From Asterella californica (taxonomy: Eukaryota > Streptophyta > Marchantiopsida > Marchantiales > Aytoniaceae), in assembly GCA_036924285.1 (NCBI GenBank), contig JAYKYS010000001.1, positions 4,438,501 through 4,502,500 of the forward strand: a stretch of DNA of 64,000 nt, written 5' to 3'. The notes beneath the pieces were generated by a model that saw only the letters and a program-made list of their open reading frames with translations, was not told where the DNA came from and did not search any database. The first letter of the stretch is position 1, and each line of letters starts with the position of its first letter. This document shows, piece after piece, positions 23,851 to 34,149 of this stretch. The position numbers and the translations under genes were made by a program.

Positions 23851-24432
23851 TTGTCGGTAATATGGCTAGTAGAAGAACATATCATAACAGATTTTTGCAC
23901 TAAAATTCTTCTAACACTTTTGTATCAAGAATATCATAAGAACTTTCCCGGTACATCTTACGTGGAGGTGACAAAGAGTCTTTTGATTGTTAGGGTTAAC
24001 AGAGTCGTGAAGTTGCTAGAGAGCATGAGCGTTGTTCCTCCTCGAGGAAAACGAGAACTAACAAGTATTTATAATTCTATCGACGGAGCACTTGGAGTTC
24101 CCATTCGAGTGGTAGATAATGTAACTATGATTCAATGTTCTGTTCAACAGAAAAAAGTGAAATTCTCAGATGACAAAGAAAATGAGCATCTGAATGCTTC
24201 TTCCAACAAAGTCAAACAAGTCATTGTTAAGGTGCGTACGTACATATATCTTGAAGTTCTATATCAGTTTCCTTTTTTGACTTGTTTTATGCACATCTGC
24301 ATACATTTTACAGTAAGTTAATATATCTCCAATTTAATTATGGTTTGGTTTTCTCTTCTATTACAGAGAACAGAACCCATGCTCAGTCTGATGAATGCGA
24401 ACAAGGATGCGATTATTGAAGAAACAGAGAAG
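23851..24432 (+). CDS. Two-exon gene fragment of unknown function
   Basis: Two open blocks are joined by a convincing intron. The first runs from about 23851 (127 codons, entering after a cag acceptor-like site) to a donor at 24231/24232. The second is 24367-24432 (22 codons), ending at another gt. Both junctions are phase 0. The first has EVTKSLLIVRVNRVVKLLES and a KKVKFSDDKENEH stretch; the second reads RTEPMLSLMNANKDAIIEE. No in-frame ATG opens it, and the downstream exon could not be followed, so it is a fragment or an internal part of a larger gene. The second exon's P-(M/L)-x-x-LMN resembles DPLARLMN in exon 3 of the SAM gene at 32.5 kb, hinting at one family. I do not recognise a domain. 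Confidence 0.45.
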
Positions 24433-26164
24433 GTACAGAATGCCAACGAAGTTTTCTAAGATTTTAATTCTTTGACTAGCATGCTAGATACGAACTTTTC
24501 ATGACAGTTTGCTTCTCAAAAGTTTTTTAATTTATTTATGACCAAGTCTTGTAATCTTCATCTTTTTCGTTAGTGACTCTAAGTTACAGTCGATCAGAAA
24601 TAGCTTAATTAACATGTACGCGATCTGGTGAAACATGTTTGTGTATCTGATTCAGGATATCTGAACAGTGAGGCATTTTGGTGAGGATATAATCTACATT
24701 AAGAATGCCTTTCCACAGGTGTAAGCGGAAGCTGCGCATGTTTACACCACTAACTGAAGTTTGTGTGTATATATGACTACTTCTACACCATGGACAATGA
24801 TGAAATTTTTTCCTGTGTTTGAGTATGAAGAAATGATTATTTTTGTTTCCACAAACCCAGAAATCTTCATTTCAACATTTCTCTATCAGTAATCCAAAAA
24901 TTTTTGGGTTAAGATTTTCTCTAAATGATTCCGTTTTAAACAGTTTGGTGTTTACATAGTCTATATATGGTACATATATTATATACATAATATACATAAA
25001 TACGTAAAGATATAGTCCAAGAATTTCATTCAAACATAGATTGTCATTCTAGATCATCCTGTAGTCTGCAGGATTTATTTTCCAGGAACAAAAATAATCG
25101 AAAAAACTACCAGTTGAAAGCCATTTATTTATGATCGATTTCTCATCTCAACCAAAGTTTGTTTTCTTTTCCTCTGTCAAAACGTGACTCTGGATGCATA
25201 TTCGTCGCTTCCATCTGAAGATGGAAAAGAGATGCACCATAAAGATATTAGGAGGTGTCAAAGAGACTAACCTTACTCGAATATTCCTGCTTGGAGGGGG
25301 GAGTTTTTAGTTCAGCCAGGATCTGCTGCCGTTTTTTACTTGCCTTTCAGTCGTTTCTGTAGTGAAATTTTTCTGTCAAGAAGTTTAATACTCAAAGAAA
25401 TAATTCTCTTTCAGTTTCAAAAATAAAAACTATTTTTTCTCAAGATGAATTCTCAATGACACATATGTGCAAAATTGAATGTATGTGTAGCTTTTTCAAT
25501 GTCTTAAGTATAATCAATTTTTCTTAAATATTCAATTTATATGTATATTTCTCTATAACTTTGAGAGTAGAAATGATTTTGGGTTGGGATGAATATGTAA
25601 TATTAATCACCAAAGTAGTTTTCACATACCGGTTAAATTTCTCAGTTCAGTGAAATAATACTCGGTGACCTTGAGCACTTGTAGTCGTACTCAAGGTTTG
25701 AACCGTGAAGAACTCAAGTGTCTCCTATAAAGTGATAGTAGCACTAAACGTTTTCTGGGATGTTGAACGACGAATAATTTGTTTATAAAATACAAGTGCT
25801 TCATTTTAAAAAGAGATCAATAATTCTTGAATATCTATAAATTGTTAAACTAAAAAGTAATAGACTAATCAAAATATCAGTTTTCTGAAAGCTAGAGTAT
25901 GACTACAAGTGCTCCGGGTGAACCACAAAGAAATTATTTTGTGGGTTTGCTTTTATAGAGCTGAGAAACTGTTATACCAAAAGTGGTTTTGGTTACTATA
26001 TCTTCATCCCAACTTGGAAACTGTGAAATAAAAAATAACGATAAAGTTATTCATCAGCTTTACATGTTATGATTCATCTCAAAACAAGCCATTGAGTACT
26101 AATAGAGAAATGTTAAGATGTAGATTTCTTGCTTTCTTGGAACAAAAGCAATCATTTCTTCATA
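24433..26164. other. AT-rich, no gene recognised
   Basis: May contain further exons of the preceding fragment, but stops occur in all plus frames. The right-hand end (from about 25889) belongs to the repeat family of the adjoining inverted-repeat arm. A run of alternating tat/aca words occurs at 24960-25010. Confidence 0.4.
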
Positions 26165-28415
26165 CTGAAAATACACTAAGAGGAAAAGAGGCTATTCTCT
26201 TTCATGGTTTTATACTCATACTCGAGGTCGAAAACCCTATGCATTTTGAATAAAACCTGAAATTCAGTGACCTCATGGCTTGTTAATTCACTTGAGAAAG
26301 CTAAATGTCCAAATACCTTAAAAGGAAAGCGGTAGTAATAGTAAATTAAAAAATTAATATACCAATAAACAAATATCGATTTTGTTAAAACCCTATGCAT
26401 TTGGTATAAGATCTGAAATCAGTGGACCTAGTGGCTTCAAAATTCACTTGGAAAACTAGGTATCCATATACCTTAAAAGGAAATGTACAGCAATATCAAG
26501 TTAAAAGAACAATTAACAAATATCGATTTTCTTAAGACCTTAAGTACTTAGTATAAAAAGCTTGAAATTCAGTGGACCTCGTGGCTTTTTAATTCACATG
26601 AGAAAACTAAACGTGAGCACCCATCCTACGGGCTACCGTTATGTGCCATGCGAGCAGTGTTACCGGGTGTCCATGTGAGCGCACGTTCTATGTGTGACGA
26701 ATTGGTGTTTAAGTTTACCTCACGGACCTCAAAGAATCACCCTTTTCTTACCAAGTGTGCCCATCATCATCCAATTTGAACTTGATAGAACATCTCGCGC
26801 TTCTTGAGGATCAATGAGACTCCCCTTCTCACAACGAAGTTCCTTCATTCTGTAAGAAATATACCTCGTCAAGTTGTGGTTTCGCTTCTCGGAGTGCAGA
26901 TTTTCATTGACTTTTGCAATCTTCTTTACGTGTCACGCGTTGCTCAGGATCATCAAAGTGAGGATTTCTCTTGGTTTTAGTATGCCAAATGGCATTGATA
27001 TCACTGAAAGCACAAACTGAAATATCTCGTTATCGCTATTGTGACAATTTTGGTATCTTTCTTTATTCAACGAACAGCAGGGTAAGGGCAGCAGGATTTG
27101 ATCTATATTTGATAGCAAATATAGATTGCAAGTGAAAAGTAATCTAAGACTCTGAACCTCTAAAATAAAGTGTCTTGTGAATAAAAATTTATATTCCATG
27201 TCATCGGTATATATATTATGATTTTTTCGAACAATACTTGAAAATATCAATTTTCTTAAAGCTATAGTATGACTACAAGTGCCCCTGGTGAACCACAAAG
27301 ACATTATTTTGTGGGTTAGCTTTTATAGAACTGAGAAACTGTTATACAAAAAGTGGTTTTGGTTTTTTGCATAAATAGTACGCCAAATGGCATTGATACC
27401 ATTGACGGCACAAACTGAAATATCTCGTTATCGCTATTGTGACAATTTTGAGATCTTTTTTTTCAGCGAACAGCAGGGTAAGGCTCAGCGGGATTAAGCG
27501 AGGCAGGAGAAACACAACTAGACTAAATATGGTGGATATCTGGTGTTGGTAGTGATTCCTAAGAACCAACCTTCTTGCTCTCAGCTTGGTGACGCGTGTG
27601 GACGTTTGGAATCCTAACTTTACGGCTGCTAGGTCAACCAGGATTCTCACTTGGGAGCAACTTATACTTTTGATATCTGTTTGTTTGTCCTTTCCCGCAA
27701 GTGATTTCAGAGTTGTGTTCAACTTTTGGAGATCTATCTTTCATCGGTTCTGGCAGAAAAATGCATTAACTCTTCCCGGGGTTAATGCATTAACTCTTCC
27801 CGAGGTTAATGCATTAACTCTCTGTTATGACTTTGTTCTGTTCTGACTGCAGTTTCTGTACTACCGTTTACTCTGTCATTTTTGTGTAATCTGCTTTGGA
27901 TTCCTACCTATACAAAAAGACAAGAGTTACGGTTAGCGCGCCTCGACTTCGGAACTAAATGTGAACTCTGGAAAGACGAGGCCCTGGTGAGTTGGAAATA
28001 TCCAAAAGTTTTAACTTTTCTTGTGCATCTATAGCCTAACCTCTCACTCCTACGTGCTGATGAAGTTCGACCGAGACTGTTTTTTCGTAGATTGGGACAA
28101 AAATTCAACAAAAAACCCTATAAGAACTAGGATCGAAGATAAGAGATGTAACTAGGTTGTATTCAGACTTCTATTGAAGGATTGTGATGAGCTATGGAGC
28201 CATAAAGTTTGCACGAGCATTGATGCATTGAGGCACCGTATGTGGTTGTATCGAGGTTCAGGATGGACGAAGCTCACGCAAGGTTGTTATCATTTTCTTG
28301 GATAAGTGTAAGTTTTGCATTCACACCTAACCGTCGCTTTCTTTTCTTTTCACTTCTTGAAATAGTTCTCTAGCTTGTAGTCTTAATTTTCCACCAGCCT
28401 CTATCGTAGAAATGA
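26165..28415 (-). repeat. Right arm of long inverted repeat (rearranged)
   Basis: Reverse complement of the left arm, with extra DNA. Relative to the left arm it has an insertion or duplication at about 27060-27370, so the block containing gccaaatggcattgat occurs twice (26980 and 27365), and an expansion at 27455-27760. The words at 25889-25990 and 27255-27365 (agtatgactacaagtgc, then tattttgtgggtt) are direct repeats, showing that local duplication shaped this arm. Confidence 0.82.
27759..27822 (+). repeat. 24-bp tandem repeat containing a 14-bp palindrome
   Basis: Three copies of (gtta)atgcattaactcttcccg(a/g)g occur in the right arm. Two have the full palindrome gttaatgcattaac. The left arm has the palindrome once (about 15433-15446), so the array expanded after the two arms separated. 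Confidence 0.88.
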
Positions 28416-28429
28416 ACTGCGGACTGCCG

Positions 28430-28870
28430 TTATGTACGAGCACTGTTGTCAGGTGTCCATGTGAGCGCGCGTTCCATGTGTGACAATTGGTTTAATTTTA
28501 AGTTTGCCTCAGGGTCTTCCCACATGTCACCGTTTGGAAAGGAAAGCCAAGTCTGTTGTTGAATGTTTATGAACCTCCTGCGAGGACGACTAACCGCATG
28601 TCGCCGCAGCTATGGTCAATCAGGCTGCCAATTACAACTAGCTAATAATCATTTTTTGGAGGTCCACTTCTTAGGAAACCTCACGTTCCTCGAGGATCTG
28701 AATGAGACTGCGATCCTTCTGACAACGATGTTCCTTCGTTCTTGCAGGAAATATACCCTGCCAAGTTCTGGTTTCGCTTCTCAGAGTGAGGATTTTCATT
28801 GGCTTATGCAGTGTCTCACTCAGATCAAATCATCATAGTGAAGATTTCTCTTGGCTTTAGTACGCCTACC
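28430..28870 (-). repeat. Third partial copy of the inverted-repeat unit
   Basis: Directly beyond the right arm. 28430-28480 and 28660-28870 match, in the same orientation, 26630-26700 and 26800-27000. The words tccatgtgagcgc, aatgagactgcg and gaggattttcattg are shared. It lies between the arm's outer end and the 29-30 kb repeats. Confidence 0.8.
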
Positions 28871-29003
28871 TATACACAAAGACATGAGTTAAGAGTAGCC
28901 TCGAGTTTCGTTGGAGTTGGAAATGTCCAAAATCTTTAACTGACCACTTTTCTTGTGCATCTATAACCTAATCTCTCGCTATTGCGTGCTGATGAAGCCA
29001 TAC

Positions 29004-29612
29004 AGCAGGTTTAGGTGCATACAATGAGATTTGTGTTCTAGCTGCATACTCGGCTGAGGTATTTGGATATTTCAGTGTACACCTGTCATCACTTATAGAT
29101 GTGTTATATGTGACCTTATATTTCACATTTCTGCATTAGAGAACATCAGGCTTCTAGGCTTCGCTACTTGGGAGTACCATCTCAAGCATTGTTTCTTTTA
29201 TGAAACTTTTCTTGGACGTAGACCGTTTGGTTACAGATCTTAGACCTGAAGATAAGCTACCCACACCCACCTTTACTACTAAATACGTATTACGTTTGAG
29301 GATTGTATTTAGTGTCTAGGCGTGGTCTGATCTGCCATTCCTATATACAGTTATATACCTTATTATGCCCAAACTCCTGTGATTTACAAAAGTTCTCAAG
29401 TTTGTTCGTTTCTCCTCTTTCCCCTATAGGCCTAACCCTCTCTATTGAGTGTAGATGAAGTCAGAGACTAAGTCGAGGTGCATGGCTACATATATTATCA
29501 AGATAGCAGGTTGAGGTGCATGCAGCGGGATGTGTGTTCTATCTGCATACTCTGTTGAGATAATTGGATATTTCATTGCACACCTGCTCATCACTTATAG
29601 ATGTGTCCGACA
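29004..29612 (+). repeat. Direct repeat pair of about 105 bp
   Basis: 29004-29105 and 29505-29612 share gcaggtt(t/g)aggtgcat, a ctgcatactc block and catcacttatagatgtgt. Between them are smaller echoes of the same flank (cctaa-cctctc, gatgaag). No coding content. Confidence 0.75.
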
Positions 29613-29838
29613 CCTTGTGCTCGTTAATTTAATCACTTCCGAAAAAATACTGTATAATGAATAGGTTTGCACTTACCCTCTTAACCCCAAGTTGTTATTT
29701 CTCTGGGTCCTCTTATGCAGTTTGGTTCAAGAGCTTCTGGCATGTGTATCCGTAAAACAGCTGTATTTCTCAAGTATATATGATATATACTCATATTTAT
29801 GCATTAGATCAGAACACTAGAGAACAACTGACTTCTAG

Positions 29839-30056
29839 AGTGAACTTCAAGCTGAGGTGTCATGACTCGTGACTCGTGACTCGTGACTCGTGAAGTTGTG
29901 AGGGCTCGCACGGAGCTACGCTTGTTATACTTCTCGTCATTATTGTCCAAGACTGTGAACTTCAAGCTGAGGTGTCGTGACTGAGGGTTTGGGTTCTAGA
30001 GTAATATTTCGCATAGAGTTCCACTTGTTGTACTTCTCGTCATTACTGTCCAAGAT
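29839..30056 (+). repeat. Direct repeat pair of ~115 bp with internal 7-mer array
   Basis: Copies begin gtgaacttcaagctgaggtg at 29840 and 29955 and both end tacttctcgtcatta-tgtc. The first copy contains four tandem tgactcg 7-mers (29863-29890), absent from the second, which explains most of its extra length. Confidence 0.85.
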
Positions 30057-30875
30057 TCGCTTCATGTCAGGATGCTGCTGGAGCTGAAGCCCAATGCCAA
30101 ATAGAGGTAGAGTTGCTGCGCATCGACGATCAGGACAGTAAGAGATTAGCTTCCATCATTTGAAATCGGACTGTGCGTGTACCTGAACTCCGAGTGTGGG
30201 TGTATCTTCAAGAGGTGGGTGTATCTTCAAGGAGACTTCAGTTATGAGGTTTAGTTATGTGGATAGTCTGTCTAATGCTACTCCCGTACACTATATCGAA
30301 TCTATGATGGATGAGACGCCACAACTTATAGTCCTGTTTGATGACACTTTATTATAACCATTGCCGCTATTTTCTTCTGTGATACATTCAACTACTCTAA
30401 CTACATTTTGCGGGGAAAGATGGATGTCCTAGTCTCTTCGTCAGAGCGTTGGATTCGAATCCTACGGCAATGCCTGAACTCTGCTCCATGTTCAAATTTA
30501 CCGCTAAACTTTAGCACTCAATAGTGCTTAGATTTTGTCTAACTTTTCATTTGGCACGTGGAAATGGTAGTTATTAAATAGCATCCGCAGTCAGTACTTT
30601 CCACTATCTGTTCTGACAGTATTACTGGCTTTTGTCAGACAAGATGCGAGTTAGGCAACTTAGGTTCATGAGTCGTGAGGTCAATGTCTAAGTCTGTTTT
30701 TGCAGTGAGGTTTTATGCAGTTGGACGTTGCTGCTGCCCTTGCACTGACTGAACCGACCTGCAGAGTTGTCTTACTCTTTGTTGCATTGATCATCTACAT
30801 AAGAGTCATGTTTCTTTGTCTAATGCGATATGGAGGAGTGTTGACTTTGCTAGTTCTTGGGTCACTTTAATTCCG
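30057..30875. other. No gene; possible 5' flank of the SAM gene
   Basis: No coding feature. The near-repeat ggtgggtgtatcttcaag at 30215 duplicates gtgtgggtgtatcttcaag at 30196. Promoter elements of the SAM gene downstream should lie here, but no convincing TATA box could be chosen. Confidence 0.35.
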
Positions 30876-33800
30876 ATGGATCAGCTTCATTCCATAGAAC
30901 TTGATACTTCACTGTTCACTACCACATCGTCTATGTTAGAGACACTAGGTCCAAATGTTGCAGATACTGAAACAACAGTGAAGTGGTTGAGTAAGTTTCT
31001 TAGCACATCAGAGTATTCTGAGTTGGTTCAAAGTCAAGCAATTGACGGTGAGAGCTTACGGCTCCTAGCCAACTCGAAAGATGAGTTGATGCATTTTGGC
31101 ATAACAAAGCTTGGCCATGTGCTAAAACTGCACAACTTCTTTCAAACGTCTGATCTAGATACGACGCAACTACAAGTCCATGTTCTTGTGAGAGGAGTCC
31201 TTGTTCCTGCGAGAGGAGAAGTACAAGTCAAAACTTGTCTTTTCGGAAAGGAGTCGTGCACTGTCAAGATGGAACCAAATGTTAGAGTAGATAAGAAAGG
31301 TTCACCGGACGAGCTTACTTCTCTATATCCGAAATATGATTTAGAGCAGCTAACGTCGTCTGTTCCTATGATACGAGATAGGAAATCTTCACCAAACGAT
31401 TGTAATTCTCTGCATTCAAAGTATGATTTTGAAGAGCATCATCAGTCCATATGTCAAGTACGAGAGATGTAAGTAACTCATTCTTATTTTTATCAATTGT
31501 TTTACTTTTGGATAATGAGTTTACTGTCATTTACTTCCGTTTACTTATCGTTTGATCGGGACAGGTTTTTCACAGTACACAGTGACCTTCTTACTGTCAT
31601 TTACTTTCGTTTACTTATGGTTTGATCGGGACAGGTTTTTCACAGTACGCAGTGACCTTCTTACTGTCATTTACTTTCGTTTACTTATGGTTTGATCAGG
31701 ACAGGTTTTTCACAGTACGCAGTGACCTTCTTACTGTCATTTACTTTCGTTTACTTATGGTTTGATTGGGACAGGTTTTTCACAGTACGCAGTGGCCTTC
31801 TTACTGTCATTTACTTCCATTTACTTATGGTTTGATTGGGACAGGTTTTTCACAGTACGCAGTGGTCTTCTTACGATGATATTTTCAAGCATCGTGCAGC
31901 TGGAAAACGATTGTTGAAAGCTCAGTTCCCAAACGCATTGCGAGATCTCAACAGAGGTCATGCTGTAATCCGCTCATGGTTCAAAGATTATGAGAAGGAG
32001 AGTTTGTTACATGACATTCTGCATTTAGATTTTAAAATTCAACCTGATATGAAAGCTCTTCTGAACGATTTCATACAGAGTAAGTTACAGGAGTTGCCAC
32101 GGTTGGTGTTTGGTAATGAGACAGATACATATACTATGAGATGGAAGCATCATACAGTATATGTGCACATTATTACTCACAGACAGGAGTTCAAGAAAAG
32201 TTTGAAACGCAAACAAGTTTCCTTATCATCAGGTATTGATTCTATTTTTCTTCTGGTAATATTGATTATATCCTTCTTGTAAAAGTGCATGCAGGTTGCC
32301 TCAAACAGCACATAAGAGTGATATGTGATAATGATGAAGTTTCAGTTTTATTATTGGTATGGTAGATTCCAAGTAGATCGTTATTTATAAGTACCCGTCA
32401 GTTTCAGTGTTCGTTGTCTACTTATTTGAATTTTTGTATCATTATCAGATAAGATACACAAGGAAGTGAAAGTGCAGAAACAGTGTGATCCTTTGGCGCG
32501 ATTGATGAATAAACAACCAGAGCTGATGGCTGAGGTATTTAAAGGGGAAAGATTTCCTTTTTTGGTCTTAAAGATAGACCTACCTCAGAGCAATTGATCG
32601 GTCGTGAGTCTGATTTGCCCGGACAGAAAAATGACAAAGTCAAACTTATTGGAATGGGAGTTCTTGAAGGTTTGGGACAAGAATTTCCATACGTTACTTT
32701 TCTTATTTGAGTGACCCATTTGGAACGGGGCTATTCCAAATCTCCTATAGCTGCATATTTTCTACCCCACTGTGTTACAACGAGAAATAATCCTTCTCAA
32801 GTACATGATCTACAACTGGTACGTGTGTTTATTTTCGTCCGTGATATTTTTGCTCTGTAACTTAATGGATGGTTGATATCATATCCATGTAATGTTTTGA
32901 AATCGTCATACGGTGCTACTGTACTGTGCAGAATGTTGTGGTCAAAATAGCACGGTCCTATGTGCGACTAGTGACAGAGTCAAATGATTTTGAACTGTTC
33001 CATTCTACAACATGGATTACTAAACAGTCTGAGATTTTAGAATCTCCAACTGAAGCAAACATGTGCAGTAATGAGGGTGTTCAGAAATCATCGTTTAGAA
33101 CAGACTGTACAGAGAAAACCTTACACGCAGAAGGGAGTAGAAAGCTTCATATGGAACTTCCTACCAGTGACAATAAAGAGATTTTTGACCATGGGGAGGT
33201 TAACGTCTTCCTTCATAGAAGGAAAAAGACTGGAAGTGAAAACTTTGCTCCTGATACATATGATCAAGAGAGGAAAGATTGCAGTGAGAATACGTCTCCC
33301 ACTGTAAATTTGGAAGTTAACTTACCAGTCGATCCAACTTCTGAAGTTTCACTGAGGAGCGCAGATAATGAGTTGGACATCATGAGTCGACCAAAAAGAA
33401 GTAAACCATTGACAGAGGTAAGTTTGTTTACGATTGTATCATATTTATTTTGTTACTACTGTATTTTAATTAGTTGGCAAGATTCTAGCAAGTTCATGGT
33501 CTTGTACTGTTGTTCATCTGACTTGTTGTCTTGTCTGTTCGGACATAAGCTGTTACAAGCAAAGCAAAGGGTACTAGTTAATACTCTGCTTATTTATTAT
33601 GAATTCTTTTTAAAGTTCCAGTACTTATTGTATTTTGGGAAAATCTGCAGATTACCAATCGCATTAACTTACAGTGTGACACTGTATTTGAGCTTGAGCT
33701 TCTCGAGGTATGTCGTTAGTCATGATAGTGATGATGAATAAGCATGACCAGTTGTGTGTAAACATCATTCAGTTATCTAAGCACAATCTCACTTCTTGTT

Positions 33801-34114
33801 TTGTTCTTGCAGAACATCGTGGACAAACTTTCTTCAGATGCATTGAAAATTGCAGCGTTGGTTCTTGTGGATGTGAAAACAATTGATCAACTCGCCATGA
33901 ATGTAAACAGTTTTATTGCTCGTCAGAACAAACGCAATAGAGTAAAAAGGTCTTCGTGGGTCATGCCAAGCATAATCTAGAAAAAAAACTTGAAATGATT
34001 GTGAGATGGGCGTTAGATGAGAAATATCTTACTTTCATCGGAAAAGTAAGAATGATAGATAAAAGATTACAGATAGAAAGACAGAACATTAAACTTCTCA
34101 AAAAGCTTTTGTAA
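30876..34114 (+). CDS. SAM-domain multi-exon gene, uncharacterised, with apparent lesions
   Basis: Exons with consistent GT-AG junctions are 30876-31468, 31856-32232, 32449-32818, 32932-33417, 33651-33707 and 33813-33980 or 34114; phases 2, 1, 0, 0, 0 all match. The in-frame ATG at 30876 was chosen because upstream in-frame starts are non-ATG. Residues 34-91 form a SAM domain (Trp37, Tyr47, the IDG at 56-58, FGI, LGHVLKL), a protein- or RNA-binding module. Exon 2 starts TQWSSYDDIFKHRAAGKRLL. Exon 3 has DPLARLMNKQPELMAEVF, then a one-base shift at a T6 run (32558-32563) and a TGA at 32708-32710 before LERGYSKSPIAAYF. A further shift near 33955 would connect to a coiled-coil tail ending at 34112-34114. 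The conserved exon structure says gene; the lesions say pseudogene or assembly error. Function unknown. Confidence 0.65.
31521..31870 (+). repeat. Five tandem 70-bp copies of an intron 3' end with splice acceptor
   Basis: Copies start at 31521, 31591, 31661, 31731 and 31801 (ttactgtcatttactt), exactly 70 bp apart. Each holds a ttttcacag acceptor followed by exon-2-like tac(g/a)cagtg. Only the last copy continues into exon 2. If the third copy or the second were used, the frame would hit TGA at once (cag tga). The fourth gives TQWPSY, close to the true TQWSSY, then shifts frame. Confidence 0.93.
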
Positions 34115-34149
34115 ACATCATTCTCTGTAATCTGATACTAGATCTCTAG

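Larger units (their letters stand above)
14816..28415. mobile_element. Candidate 13.6-kb composite with long inverted repeats
   Basis: The left arm (14816-16305) and right arm (26165-28415) are reverse complements over most of their length, with scattered substitutions. They enclose about 9.9 kb holding a 2OG dioxygenase-like ORF, minisatellites, a palindrome array and a two-exon gene fragment. Long inverted arms around cargo resemble a large DNA transposon, but no transposase was found inside and no target-site duplication could be shown at the outer ends. Two copies of one repeat family inserted head to head would look the same. The right arm is rearranged, with part of the unit repeated at 27360-27460 and again at 28430-28870. 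Confidence 0.45.

Noticed and set aside
30415..30475. tRNA-like B box (ggattcgaatcc) at about 30450
   Set aside because: No acceptor stem pairs with the sequence around it and no proper A box lies at the right distance.
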